This document shows, piece by piece, positions 34,934 to 47,519 of a stretch of 64,000 nt of DNA. Below the pieces are notes generated by a model. The model was given only the letters and a program-made list of their open reading frames with translations, did not search any database and was not told the origin of the DNA. The stretch's first letter is position 1. The number at the start of each line of letters is the position of its first letter. The DNA comes from Coffea arabica (lineage: Eukaryota > Streptophyta > Magnoliopsida > Gentianales > Rubiaceae), in the NCBI RefSeq assembly GCF_036785885.1, contig NC_092310.1:5642001-5706000 (forward strand), written 5' to 3'. The position numbers were made by a program, and so were the translations under genes.

Positions 34934-36265
34934 CTATGACTGAGAAGTGCTGATCAAACAGGATTGCACAGCTTGCTTCTGCTTCTTCCTCTTATATTTT
35001 TGGGCCACTTCTCCCTTAGTCATTCTGGGTTTTGCAATGCTCTCATCACCTTGCAATTTCACCAATTTACCATTCTTATTGAATGACAGCTTCAATTGTC
35101 TGAAGTCAAATGTCAGGGGACTGTAAGCCTTCATCCAGTCCACCCCCAGAATTAAATCATAAGGTTCTAAATCCAAGAGGTACACATTGTGATAGAACTT
35201 TTGACCCTGCACCTTCTACTGGAAATCTGGTATCCGCTGACTACAAACAAGCTGCTTCCCATTTGCAATTCTGACTTTAAAAGGTTTGTGTTGCCTGATA
35301 AGTTTAGGCCATCTCTGTGCAACTGACTTGTTAAGGAAATAATTAGAGCTTACACCATCCAACAAAATGAAAATTTCTGAGTCCCTGACCATCACTACCA
35401 TTTTAATGGTTCTAGAGAGTAGATTTCCAGTGACTAAATGTGGGGACAATTCAATATCCTGTTTGTGACTAGTTCCCACATATTCTATTACTTCTTCTTC
35501 ATCTACATCTTTTTCCATATCAGTAGCAATAATCATGTGTATTCCTTTGTTCTTACAAATATGACCTGGCCCAAATTTGGCTCTACACTTAAAACACAGA
35601 TTATTATCTTTCCTGTATTGAAATTTAGTGGGAGTGATTTTCTTGAATTGCTGAGTAGAGTTACCTGATTTCTTAGAATCTCCTTCACTTGGGAATGATG
35701 CATTGGCCACAGGAGATCTGCTCGTAGCCAACCCCCCATTGGAACCCAACTGTGATACTATAGAGGGTCTGTTTACTGTCTTATTCTTTATGAAGATGAC
35801 TTCCAATGCCTTTTCTTGCCATCTCGCAACCTCAAATGCTTCTTGCAGGGTCTAGGCTTTATGCATCTTGACTAAAGCCTTGAGCTCTTCTTGTAGCCCA
35901 CTCAAATAGCTTGAAACAAAGTAACTCTCATTCAAATTATGATTTTTGAGTAGCACTATGGCCCTCAACTCCTCAAACCTCTCTTGATGGGCCATTGCTG
36001 TGGAAGATTGCTACAGCTTGTTGAATTCTTCTACCCCATCCTCATCACCAAGGTTTTCAAATCTGCAATTTACATTCCCCTAGAATTCTTCCCATTCCAT
36101 TGCTCCTTTATCTATTTTTAGGCTCTAGAACTAAACATTGACTCTCCGCCCAAATGCATTTCTACAATTAACATCTTCTATGAATCCATAATCCCATAAA
36201 ATGAAAGAAAGTCTCGCACTTTTAAACCCATTCTCTCACTTGATCTCCAGAAAACTTAGGGAACT
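34934..36265 (-). pseudogene. gag and protease region of the gypsy element, 5' truncated
   Basis: Gag remnants read RFENLGDEDGVEEFNKL, HNLNESYFVSSYLSGLQEEL and TLQEAFEVARWQEKALE, followed by a CCHC-like knuckle (CFKCRAKFGPGHIC). The protease-like part has ILLDGVSSNYF, where the usual DSGAT/S active site is altered to DGVSS, then YDLILGVDWM. TAG stops lie at 36079-36081, 36011-36013, 35852-35854 and near 35216. Gag begins abruptly at 36265, where a different LTR abuts. Confidence 0.83.
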
Positions 36266-38339
36266 TGTGACGACCCCACCTCCCCTTAGGGCGTACCCCA
36301 AAGCTTTATTTCGGATACAACAATTCACAACCTTGAACGTACATGGAACAATAGTTTTCAAGTTTGGAAAATACAAATGCATTCATTTCTGTCTGAAACT
36401 TCCATACAATCCCAAATACATCAAAAGATTGGAGTTCTAAATACATTCAACCCTAATCAAACGAGTAGTACGAGTACAATTACAAAATTCAAAAAAACTA
36501 GACTACGCTAGCCTATACCAGTCTCACGCCTCGCTCGTATCCCCTGTAAGGAAAACAAATGGCGTGGAATGAGTTAAAAATCCAGTGAGGTTCCAAATAA
36601 CAAGTTGACCATTATTTAAAAGGACAAGTATCAATGTAGCAAAATAGCGAGTATAGAAGTTCATAAAAGTGGGTAATAACACTTTAAATAGCAAATCTCA
36701 AAATGAGCGAGTGTAAAATTTTTCAAAAGAAACAATGATCCGATAAGTAATAATCATATTAAAGGATAAGGATACAGATGACTCTCAAGAGCCAAGTTCC
36801 CGTTGCTTCACCAGAGCTTGATCAAGTAGTAGCTGACACTCCGTCAACTTTCAAGTAAAGTAACTAGTCTAGTAGAGCACCACTTATCTACAATCTCCGT
36901 CCACCAACCAAACCCCCTACTGGGTCCAAAATCCTCAATAAACACTGGTGGTAATATTCGAGTATGCCGATTAATCGAGGAGATATCACTCCATTCGACA
37001 AAACAAGAGACCCAGAGTTCGTTACCCAAGCAACCAAGCCCTTGCCGGCTCGACTCGAGTAACTAGCCACAGGGTTTCTGGAATTCCAGACAATATACAA
37101 ATCATGTGCATGTATATCGATTCAATTGCAATCAATAAACAAGAATATATCACATTAGAGCAAGTGCGATAAAGTACACCCTTACCCGACCATACCAATC
37201 AAAGATCATTTGATCACATTGATCAAGTATTGAAAACAAGTGTCAAGTTCAATCAAGTATTTGGAAGCACTCACCAAAGACTTAGTGCTTCTACGGACCA
37301 CGTTCAGATATTACTCCTGGTTTGGAGTCCAAATCTGCGATAAAACATCATTTAAGAACTTTGAAATCAACTAAGATTCGAAACTCAAGTGCTTCGTTTA
37401 ACGGAAATCAAGTAACTTATCACACTCTAGAAAACTCATGCTCGCTCTTTTAGTTTTGGTAAGGAAGCGGTTAAAACTTTGGAGTTCCCATTTGAGTCGA
37501 AAAGACGAGGAAAACGTATTTCTATTGATCGTTACTTTCATTTTCCAAGGGTACGAGTTTCGGCCGAATTCTAGCTTATATACCTCTACAAAAGAGGACT
37601 CGAATAACCTAGACAATTCAAGTTCAATTCAACCTCAACTCTTCGTTCGAATCACAAATACACACTCCTAGTCCTCAAGTGAAAATTTGGGCGGCATGCC
37701 CCTTGTATTTAGCTATTTTCCAGCCATTTATGACTTCATTATTTTCATCAATTCAGCCCAAATTTCACACATAAACAATCTTACCACAATAGCCCATCAA
37801 ATAGGCTCAATGTCATACAATTACAAAACAAGTCTAGCAATGCGACCGAAAACCAATTTTAAAAGCAAATAGCTAAACCGCAGATTTGACATCTTATAGT
37901 ATTTTGGTCACAACTGAAGCTACGTTTATCGAATTGGAGTAAATTTTATACTGTTTCGAAACTAAGACATATGTCTACAAATCTTAGAAAGACATCAACA
38001 GCTAATTCATTCATTTTCAAGGTCAAAATGTGCAATCTCAGAGAGAACAGAACACTGCCTGCGCAATAGGGCATTTGGCAGTCAGGGGTAATTTTGTTAT
38101 TGCACAAACTACAGTGTTCAGATTGAGCTAAAATTTTACAGGAAACTATATAACTCCATTCGCTACAACTTTCATGTTTTGACCTAGGCTTGATTCGGCC
38201 TCTAACATGGACGAATCAAACAGGTCAGAAACAGGACAGATTCTACTACAATTTCTGGAATTTGATGATTCAATGCTTAAAAATCACATTCATGTCTTGC
38301 ATCATTACCCCAACTCCCTATCCAAGCTCATTAGCATCA
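36266..38339 (-). mobile_element. LTR-like fragment of a Tekay/Del-type gypsy element
   Basis: On the minus strand it ends GGGAGGTGGGGTCGTCACA at 36266, a 3' LTR end I associate with Del/Tekay-type plant gypsy elements, and shares structure and phrases with 60353-62149 (CTGTAAGGAAAACAAA / CTATAAGGAAAACAAA, ATTTTACAGG / AATTTTGCAAG, TTTCATGTTTT). No primer-binding site or coding region adjoins it, so it is a truncated or solo LTR. It is bounded at 38339 by the Ogre-like LTR. The lineage is inferred from terminal sequence only. Confidence 0.55.
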
Positions 38340-41300
38340 TGTCGCGCCCCATTTTTGAGAAAAGGAAAATGAAGTAAAGTCATTTGAAGTCATAATGTGT
38401 GAAGTGTGTGAATGTGAGAAATAAAAGGAAAGGTCATGGGACTTTTTAAATGCGACGGTTTGACCAAAACGATAATCTAAAAAGATTTTTAAACATGAAA
38501 AGTAGGAGTCGCCACTTGGTATTGAGTTGGGGTGTACCAAATCACCCAAAAAGTAGTTTTAAAAAAAATGAAGTGAAAACCTTTTTAGATGACTCCTAGC
38601 CTACGAAAAATCCAAGAGACGAGTTTGGGAGTCACGGTTGATAAAAGGGAAGGCAAAGAAAAAGTTTAAGACACCCTTTTACCCTAGCCTAACCTAGTTG
38701 CACGATTTAGTGACAATTTTCCTATTTTTACCCAAAAGATGTATTGCATTTTGGATGCGTCTAATATGAATGCAAACCTAAATCTAGTGAGTGGTTTGAA
38801 AGGGATAAAATGTCTCCTTAGGGGCTCGATTGGTCCTAATCACATGAATTGTGATAGCCAATGGTGAACCCTCAAAGAGGTCACGAATAAATGCAAATGA
38901 ATGCTCGAATAATAATGAGAACAAATGAGTGTGTGCGAAAAATGCCTTTGAGTATAAAAACGAGTGCTAGGTGCAAGTGTGCAAATGGGTGTGTAAAGTG
39001 CAATGGTGGAAATGAGTATGTAAAAGTGCATGTGTACAAATGTGAGAGAGTGTCAAGTGATAGTGTGAAGAGTGAGAATGTATAAAGTGATAGTGAAGTG
39101 AAAAATGTGACAAGTAGTGTGTGAAGTGAAAATGTGGAAAGTGGTAGTGTGTGAAGTGCAAGGTGGTAGAGTGAGAATGTGTAGGATGAGAATTGTGTGA
39201 AGTGAAAACATGAAAAATGATATTTGTGAAGTGAGAATGCAAAAGTGATAGTGGGTAAATGAAATGCATGAACCCTAGAGGAATGCAAGCAAAAATGGGT
39301 ACGGGGAGACCCTAACGTGACTTTTGATTTGCCTTTTGGTTAGAAAAAGAATGAGCATGCTAAGGCTATGTGTAACCACACTCGTCTATCCCCCTTACCA
39401 AAAAGGGGAACTCCTTAACCTAATCAAGCAAATGACCTTAATGACTAGAATGAAATGCAAAATCCGAAAATCATACTTTGAATGTGGGAAAAGGGGAAAG
39501 GATCATGCAAAAATGTAAAAAGTACTAAAAAATACATGAAGATGTTGTGAGAGCATGCGACTATGTACTAGCGAGAGACGGCCCTATTGGGTCTAGTATT
39601 GGACTAGCCCTTGACTAACGTTCTCTCACAAGCATTGTACATTGTAAGAGCTCGAGGGGGGAGGCCATGACTAGCATTGGACTAGCCACGGTTATATCGT
39701 GCATTTGCATTCACTATATATGTACACAAGCAAATAGACATAGTTAAAGTAAGTAGGCATGTGAGCACGTAATTCACATAACACATAAGCATGCATATCT
39801 AGATGCCAAATTCTAGAAAAGCGGTAACACATAGCACGTAATCATGCAAATCACCCCAAGCAAATAAAGCAAAGAAGCCCTAACTATTACATTAGGGAGA
39901 GCCTACTACAATCTAAAGGGAGAAATGAAAATAAATGATTAAAATAAATACCAAACTATTACAATTGTGGCATTTAATTGCCTTGCCAAATAATTACAAA
40001 TTAAACTAAAATAAATATTGAAAAATTGGAATAAATAAAGCGTATAAAGAAATGAAATAAAACATTCAAAAGCATGCAATTGAACATATAAAGTCACATA
40101 AGTGCACATAGGGTCAAATAAATCGAAAATAAGGGATAGAATGTACCTCCCTTGAGTTCGAGCCCTAATGAGAGAAATTCACTTATTTACCCTCCAAAAA
40201 CAAAGAAAAGGTCAAGGCATCAATTTAATTAATGAATGAATGAAGATTTAAACACAAAAATGGAATTAAACACAAAATGAAAATTATATCCGAAAGAAAC
40301 CATCCATGTGTAAGAAATTAAAGCAAGCAAGGTTCCAAGTAAAAATTTAAGAGTTTGAAATGAAATACTAAAATTTAATGGCTTAATCACATGCTAAAAC
40401 TTCAAAAAGAAAAATCATCCCCAAAATCATGCACATTCTACCCAAAAATCACATAAAAGATACCCCAAGAAAATTGACATTAAAAGGGGTCAAATTGATT
40501 GCTTTTTCCAATTTTTGGGTCTTATTAGCATAAAGGAAAACTTGGAAAGCCAAAGTGAAATTTTCATGAACTACTTCATGCATGCAGCAAAGCTTTCGAC
40601 CAACTGAAGCTACTTTGCTTCTACCATTTCTGCTGCGAACTTGCAGCTTGTTAGCAACCCAGAATGATGGCAAAAGTTATAAACAAAGCCCAAGCCTCAT
40701 CAATTTTTCTACAACCATCATTGACAAAAGATTGATTATGCAAACAAGGTGACCAAACCCAGCTTCGTGGGCTGTTACGGGACAAAGGAAAAGCAGCCAA
40801 AACATGAGAACGAAATGCGGCTTTTCTCATTCAACCGAGAATTCTGAACTCTTATTTTAACAAAATCCAATGATGAAACACTCCATAGGCGAGATTAAGG
40901 CAATAAAGATGACCCAAAACACATACAGCAGCAAAAAAAAAACTCCAGAGACTACGTGCATCAGGAAGACACTACAAGCATCAGTAGCTCCATGATACAA
41001 CTGAATGTAAAAATATAGTAGAGGCACGAAGACACTCGCGACAAACATGCCCACATCATAGCTTCAATTATTCAATTTTTTCTTTCAAGCACGAGATTAA
41101 CTAACAAATTAGGTGACAAAAAAAAATTCGGTGGGGGGTTGGGGAACAAACGCAGCTTCAAATCTCATCCGACACAATATGAACTCAAGCGACAGGATTA
41201 CCCTCATCAACTTATAGATGTGGACAACATTGGACAGCATTACACCCTTTAATCCAACTCTTAGCCTTAAACACAAAATCCTGAATAAAAAAAAGTTGAA

Positions 41301-41448
41301 AATCTGGAAATTTTTATTCTTCCCACAACACTTTGTTTTCAGCTTCAGCATACGCAGGAAAACAACCATGAACACCTGCTGAAACCTCAAAGTCCAGCTA
41401 TTCAAGACATCAGACCCAAACCATAAAGTGAACAAAAAAAATGAACAA
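38340..41448 (-). mobile_element. Ogre/Tat-like 3' LTR, distal part
   Basis: On the minus strand this LTR starts at 53855 (TGTAGACACCAAA) and ends at 38340 (ATGGGGCGCGACA); the plus-strand Tat element divides it. Without that insertion the LTR would be about 4.85 kb. It contains the phrase GTGGCGACTCCTAC (minus, about 38505-38518), familiar from Ogre-type LTRs. No protein-coding gene is visible; minus ORFs at 38881-39288 are repeat-derived. Confidence 0.6.
38990..39265. repeat. Degenerate GTGAAGTG/GTGATAGTG repeats
   Basis: Short units such as AAGTGATAGTGTGAAG, AAGTGGTAGTGTGTGAAG and AAAATGTG recur with irregular 25-40 bp spacing inside the LTR. This creates a spurious His/Ser/Thr-rich minus ORF. 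Confidence 0.7.
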
Positions 41449-41923
41449 TGTAGAGGCCCCGTCCTAGGCCTGTACACGTGGCAGCCCAGGGAGCTCCGAG
41501 CTGGACTCAGACCCCGGGCCCATGAGAACTGTCCCGCGGCCCTCCGCCGCTAGGGCTCCGAGGGGCTCCAGAGAGCAATCCCGCGTAGGTCGGGATTGAC
41601 TCCTCTCAGTGCGGAATCAGGGGCTATTCTGGGCAAGTCCCGAAACGTACGGAGGTCGGACTCCTAAGCAGGTATAAATGGTAACGCCCATTGGCTGCGC
41701 AAGGTACGCTCACTATTGAACAATTACACCCAACCATTCTTGACTTCCCGTGAACCACACTCACCGAAAACCTAACTTGACAGTCGGAGTACCCTCGGGG
41801 ACAACCTCAAGGCCCCTGTTAGATCACTCTCTTGTTTGTCTTTCAGGCTTAGGACGCGCTCTCTCTATCAGCGAGCCGAGCTCATCAGGTCAGCTCGGTC
41901 CGGAGAAGTTCCGTGCTTCTTCA
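41449..41923 (+). repeat. 5' LTR of the Tat element
   Basis: It starts TGTAGAGGCCCCGTCC and ends CCGTGCTTCTTCA. A TATAAA box lies at 41673-41678, in the expected promoter position. GC-rich, unlike the AT-rich surroundings. Confidence 0.95.
41673..41678 (+). promoter_or_regulatory. LTR TATA box
   Basis: TATAAA in GCAGGTATAAATGG, about 250 bp before the LTR end; conserved in both LTRs. Confidence 0.6.
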
Positions 41924-41925
41924 GT

Positions 41926-41940
41926 TGGCGCCGTCTGTGG
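41926..41940 (+). promoter_or_regulatory. Primer-binding site
   Basis: TGGCGCCGTCTGTGG starts two bases after the LTR. Its first nine bases match the tRNA-Asp-type PBS of many plant gypsy elements, but the rest differs, so the primer is uncertain. Confidence 0.55.
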
Positions 41941-41968
41941 AAACGAGAAGATACGAGTGTTTGAGTTG

Positions 41969-43640
41969 ATGGCGAGAACGCGTTCAAAGCGAACCATGGA
42001 GAACACCGATCCCGGGGCAGGCGAGGGTTCCCGGCGAATGGAGACCGAGGCGGCCCGAGACGCCGGGGGCTCGGCCCTTTCAGGGGAACGGAGACAGCAG
42101 GTCTTTCAGTTTGTAACGGAGAACCTCCCTATGTTGGAAGACATAATCCGGCAGGCGAAAGAAGGGGGCGAAGCCGGAGGGACGCAGACCTCTAAGGCGA
42201 AGGGGAAGGAGAGGGAGTCGCCTCCCGTTCCCTCGGAGGATGAGTCACGGGACCAGCCCCCCAAGAGGAAAAGGCCACGGACTCCCCCTCGGCCGCGGGT
42301 CTCGGTGGTTGGGGATAGCGAGAAGTATTCCCGCGACCGGTCCGTTGGGGGCCGACCGAGGAATCCCTCATCGTGGAAACCCACGCGGAACGAGTTGGAG
42401 CGTTCCCCTGCCAGGTCTATCAAGAGCCGCCCACGGGACCTTCCCCAGTGAAAACCTGTCCGGGACGAGCTTGAGCAGATCCTGCGGCCGCAGTTGTACG
42501 AGGACAACTACACGGCCTCGCCCTTCACCCGAGAAATAGAGGACTACCCTTTACCCCGGAGGTTTAAAATCCCGAACATTGAACTGTACGACGGTTCGAC
42601 GGACCCAGAAGACCACCTCTCGGTCTTCCTGACGCATATGCGTCTGCAAACCGCTGCGGATGCATTTCGTTGCAAGACCTTCCCTATGTTTCTGAAGGGA
42701 AATGCCCGGCTCTGGTTCCAAGGCCTGGCCTTGGGGTCCATCCGAAATTTCACAGAGCTGGCTAGACAGTTCGCCGCCCAGTTCGTCTCCTCGAAAACTT
42801 ACTCTAAAAACGCGGCTCACCTGATGGCAATCAAGCAGAAATCGGACGAGTCCCTGAAGAGTTTCATGACCCGCTTCAACACAGAGAGCTTGCAGATCAG
42901 GAATAAGGACAAAAAGGTGGTCATGGTCGCCTTCGTAAACGGACTCAGGGTGGAAGAGCTTTTCTACAAGCTCGCCGAGAAGCCCCCCGGGTGCCTGGAA
43001 GAGCTCTTGACCAGGGCGCACGCGGCCGCTAATGCGGAGGAGGCTGGCCGCCTGAAGAGAGAATCAGATCGGGAACTCGGAGATCGGAAAGGACGGGCAA
43101 ACCCCCCCGAGAGCAAGGACGGCCCGGCCAAGAGGAATGTTTTCAACCGGCTCTCGAAGGACAAAGCCCCTGCTCAACCGCCGGTTTCAGAAAAAGTCTA
43201 CACCCCCTAACTCGGCCCAGAGCCCAGGTTCTGGCTGTCATGGAGGCGAAGGGTCTAGTAGGACGACCCCTAAGATGGGGACACCCCTGAACAAAAGGAA
43301 CCAGAACCGGTATTGTGCCTTCCACCGTGACGTTGGGCACGATACGGAGGGGTGCTGGGCCTTGCGGAAGGAGATCGAAGACCTGATTCAGCGGGGTTTC
43401 CTGGGACAGTTCGTGCGGCCAAGTCGGCCGAGCCAGGAGCCAGGACGCGCCTACCGCGGGGACTGGGGGGAGGCCCATCGTCGCGACCGCCCTGAGCGCC
43501 TCGACTTCCCTCGGGCCGACTACCCCGACCCGGACATCCACAACCTAGCAGGGGTGATAAATACCATCGCTGGGGGCCCCACAGGGGGGACAGCCAAGCA
43601 GCCCAGAAGAATCGGCGACCTCCTCCCGAGGGGGATGACT
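41969..43640 (+). pseudogene. Tat gag, interrupted by a TGA and frameshifts
   Basis: Gag would form the particle and bind RNA. The ATG at 41969 opens MARTRSKRTMEN, with a charged, Pro/Arg-rich N-terminal region. A single TGA (42449-42451) interrupts it and the same frame resumes with the Retrotrans_gag domain: YDGSTDPEDHLSVFLTHM, GNARLWFQGLALGSI, LARQFAAQFVSSK, ELLTRAHAAANAEEA. Near 43190 the frame shifts into a Cys/His region (YCAFHRDVGHDTEGCWAL), then again near 43620. An upstream in-frame GTG at 41750 lies in the LTR and is not a start. Confidence 0.88.
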
Positions 43641-46600
43641 CCCTGAAACGTCTGCGCATGAACGAAGAGATCACCTTTGGACCGAGGGACGCGGTCCCCC
43701 TGGCATCAGGAAACCATGAGGCCATTGTGATAGACATCGTGACCAATAACTACCAGGTAAAGAAAGTGTACGTCGACCAGGGGAGCGCAGTGGACATCCT
43801 GTTCTATCGGGGTGTTCAAGGAGCTCGGCCTGGAGGACGGACAGCTCACCCCGGTTCGGACACCTCTGGTGGGTTTCACTGGACCTCCCGTCACTCCGGA
43901 GGGGATGATCACCTTGATGGTTACGGTAGGGCAGGCGACCAAATGCCGGACCATTCCCATCAATTTCGTGGTGGTCAAACAATAATCCCCGTACAACGTG
44001 TTCTTGGGACGGCCTGCGTTGAATGCCCTTCGGGCTATCTCCTCGTCTCTCTACCTCAGTTTCAAATTCCCCACCCCGAGAGGAATAGCGGAGGTGCATG
44101 GAGATGTAGAGGTGGTCCGAACTTGCTACTTGGCCATGCTCCGGGGACACGAGAAGGTGGTTGCCCAGACGGCCAGCCTGGAGCCTTACATCCCGGGGGA
44201 GGAGAATCGGCAGCTGAGCACTCAGGACGAGATCGAGGAGTTCCCATTGAAAGAGGACTGGCCGGACCAGGTAATCCGCATCGGTGCGTCGCTACCTCCC
44301 AAAGAGAAGGACGGCTCGAAAAAGCTCTCCTAAAGGAGTACGCCCAGGTCTTCGCTTGGATAGTCGAGGACATGCCTGGGATTCTGACTGGCCTGGCCAT
44401 CCACCACCTCAACATAGACCCCCGCTTCAAACCAGTGAAGCAGAAGAAGAGGAACTTCGCTCCAGAGAGAAATGAGGTGATCAGGAAGGAGGTCGGTAAG
44501 TTGTTGGAATCCAAAATCATCATGGAGGTCTACTATCCGACCTGGCTGGCCAACCCCGTCCTGGTAAAGAAGAAGGACCAGTCCTGGAGGATGTGCGTTG
44601 ACTTTACAGACCTCAATAAAGCCTACCCGAAGGACTGCTTCCCCATGCCGAGGATCGACAGGTTAGTAGATACTACTGTTGGTTTTGACGTTTTGTATTT
44701 CCTGAATGCTTTCAAGGGATACCACCAGATAGAGATGGCTGAGGAGGATCGGGAAAAGACTTCCTTCATCACCGAGGAAAGAACTTACTGCGACCGGACC
44801 ATGCCATTTGGGCTAAAGAACGCCGGAGCTACCTACCAACGTTTGGTCAACAAGCTGTTCCAGAATCAGGTCGGCAGGAGTATGGAGATCTACGTGGACG
44901 ACATGATCGTCAAGAGCCGAACTAATCAGCAGCTCGTTCCCGACCTGAGAGAAATCTTGAACATTCTGCGGGAAAGCCGGATGCGGCTGAACCCAAGGAA
45001 GTGTACCTTCGGGGTTAAGTCGGGGAAGTTCCTGGGCTTTCTGGTCTCCCGAGAAGGGATCCGGGCTAACCCGGATAAGCTCCAGGCCCTCATAGACATG
45101 GCCCCTCCGAGGAACGTCAAGGAGGTCCAACTGCTCGCGGGGAGGATGGCCGCCCTGAATAGATTTCTCTCGCGCTCCAAGGTGAGGGGGTTGCCCTTCT
45201 TTCGAATCCTGAAAGTACCAAAGGACTTCCAATGGACGGAGGAGTGCCAGACAGCCTTCACCGATCTAAAGGCATACTTGGTTGAGCTGCTTGCTCTGAC
45301 TGTCCCGGAGCAGGGAGAGATCCTGTTCCTATACTTGTCTGCCTGCAACGAGGCTGTTAGCGCGGTTTTGGTGCTGGAGGACAAGGGGGCTCAACGGCCA
45401 GTATACTACGTGAGCCGAGCTTTACAAGGGCCGGAGACGCGGTACACGCCGGCGGAAAAATTGGTTCTCGCCTTGGTGCACGTCGCCCGGAAGCTCCGAC
45501 CCTACTTCCAGGCCCACAGCATTACTATCCTGACGGATCAACCCTTACGGCAGATACTTACAAAACCCGAGGTCTCGGGCAGGATGACCAAATGGGCCAT
45601 CGAGCTGGCCGAGCACAACATCGGCTACCAGCCTCGCACCGCAATCAAAGTTCAGGCCCTGGCAGACTTTCTCGCCGAGTACGACAGTATGTCCGTCACC
45701 GAGCCGACTTACGCTCTCAGATTTGACTTCCCGGCATCCAACAATGAGGCCGAGTACGAGGCGTTATTGACGGGATTGCGGATAGCCCACCAGATGGGCA
45801 TAACCGCGATCAGAGTCCGGAGCGATTCTCAACTCGTAGTCTACCAAGTCCGCGGGGAGTACGAGACCAAGGAGGATGTCATGAAAAAATATTTGGCTAA
45901 GGTGCAGGAGGCGATAAAGCTGTTCGAACTCTTTGAGATCGAGCGGGTGCCAAGGTCCCAGAACAAGCGAGCGGACTCTCTGTCGAAACTGGCGTCCTCC
46001 TCATTTGCTCACCTGAGCAAGGAAGTCTTGGTGGAGGTAATTAAACAAAAAAGCATTGACCAGGTCCAGGTCCTGGCTATAGACAGATCGGCCACTTGGA
46101 TGACTCCTCTTGTGGACTTCCTCAACTCGGGTGTCCTCCCCGAGGACAAAACCGAAGCTCGCCGACTCCAGTTCCGAGCTGCTACGTACGCCTACGTTGG
46201 GGGGACCCTCTACAGGAGGTCATATTTGTCTCCATGGCTAAAGTGCGTAACTCCCGAGGAAGGCGACTATGTCCTCCGAGAAGTGCACGAAGGCTTGTGC
46301 GCGGCACACTGGGGTTCCCGAGTGTTGGCCAAAAAATGCCTGCTCCCAGGCTACTACTGGCCCTCGGTGTTTCGGGATGCCGCAACTCTCGTTCAGAAAT
46401 GCCGAGTCTGTCAGGTGCATGCCCCGCTGCACCACCAAACCACCCGGGAAATGGTCCCCATCCACAGTCCTTGGCCCTTTGTCCAGTGGGGGATAGACCT
46501 CCTGGATCCTTTCCCCCGAGCTCCAGGAAGGTACGAACACCTCGTGGTAGCCATCGACTATTTCACGAAATGGATGGAGGCCGAACCCCTGGCCACTATC

Positions 46601-47329
46601 TCCGGAAGGGCAATTCAGAAGTTCTTCTGGAAAAACATAATCTGCCGCTTCGGGATCCCGCATGTCTTGATATCCGACAACGGGCGACAGTTTGCTGAAA
46701 ATCCCTTCAAAAGCTGGTGCGCAGAGCTTGGGATTAACCAGGATTTCACCTCGGTCGGACACCCCCAGGCCAACGGTCAGGTGGAGAATGTTAACCGAAC
46801 CATTCTGCAGGGGCTGAAAACTAGGTTGGAACTAACCCAGTCTAATTGGTTAGACGAACTACCTAGCGTCCTCTGGGCTTACCGCACTACACCGAGGACA
46901 GCCACCCACGAGACCCCGTTTTCCCTGACTTATGGAGCAGAGGCGGTGGTGCCCGCGGAGGTCGGCCTCCCCTCGCCTCGAACGCAAAGCTTCGTGGCAA
47001 CAGCCAACGAAGAAGAGCTGAGGTGCAACTTGGACATGCTGGAGGCCAGGCGTGAGGAAGCGGCGATTTGAATGGTTAAGTATAAAAACCAGCTTGCCCG
47101 CTACCACAATGCTAGGGTGAGAAGTACGCATTACCAGCCTGGAGACCTCGTCCTGCGAAAGAACTCAGTCAGTCGGGTTCATAGCTCCAACAAGCTTGAT
47201 CCAAACTGGGAAGGGCCGTACAAGGTCTTAGAGACAAGCCGTGTTGGGTACTGTAAGCTTGCGAAATTAGACGGAGTAGAGGTACCCCGCACTTGGCACT
47301 TCTCTAATTTGCGGTTGTTCGTAAGATAG
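43641..47329 (+). pseudogene. Tat pol: protease, RT, dual RNase H, integrase
   Basis: The protease (43658-44330) has YVDQGSAVDILF, where the usual Ser/Thr after Asp is Gln, and is broken by two frameshifts and a TAA (VVVKQ then stop). The long frame to 47071 holds the reverse transcriptase (KKKDQSWRMCVDFTDLNKAY, KGYHQIEM, catalytic IYVDDMIVKS near 44893), a degenerate first RNase H (LFLYLSACNEAVSAVLV), the second RNase H (LRFDFPASNNEAEYEALL, VRSDSQLVVYQV, NKRADSLSKLA), and integrase with an HHCC zinc site (46290-46420) and D,D35E residues (WGIDLLDP, ISDNGRQF, GQVENVNR). A TGA at 47069-47071 splits off the C-terminal MVKYKNQLARYHN part, which is in the same frame and ends at 47329. Confidence 0.93.
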
Positions 47330-47519
47330 GTTGGTTCAGGGTATCCTACTGTATTCTTTGGAATTTTAGTACCATTTCATCATTAAATAAATGCTCAGTT
47401 TTCTTGTTTTAAATCTCTTCTCATTATCAAGGCCGTTTAACTTTTCACTTCTACACTAGCACACTGAGATTCTACTAAGTGTCCTAGTGGGAGGCTCTGA
47501 GGGGTGATGAAGGGTAATG

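Larger units (their letters stand above)
25225..36265 (-). mobile_element. Chromovirus-like Ty3/gypsy retrotransposon, decayed, split by a CACTA element
   Basis: On the minus strand the order is gag (up to 36265), protease, reverse transcriptase, RNase H, integrase, then a chromodomain-like tail, PPT and 3' LTR. This is the Ty3 order. The 5' LTR and start of gag are missing: the sequence changes at 36266 into another element's LTR. A 6.6-kb CACTA element sits in the last codons of the integrase tail. The coding frame has many TAG stops. The short 3' LTR and the tail ending ATWEDA suggest a Reina-like chromovirus; that lineage call is tentative. Confidence 0.85.

Noticed and set aside
38881..39288. 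135-codon His/Ser/Thr-rich minus ORF
   Set aside because: Produced by degenerate GTGAAGTG repeats inside an LTR.
45931..46762. Minus and alternate-frame ORFs over pol (up to 200 codons)
   Set aside because: Shadows of the GC-rich pol gene.
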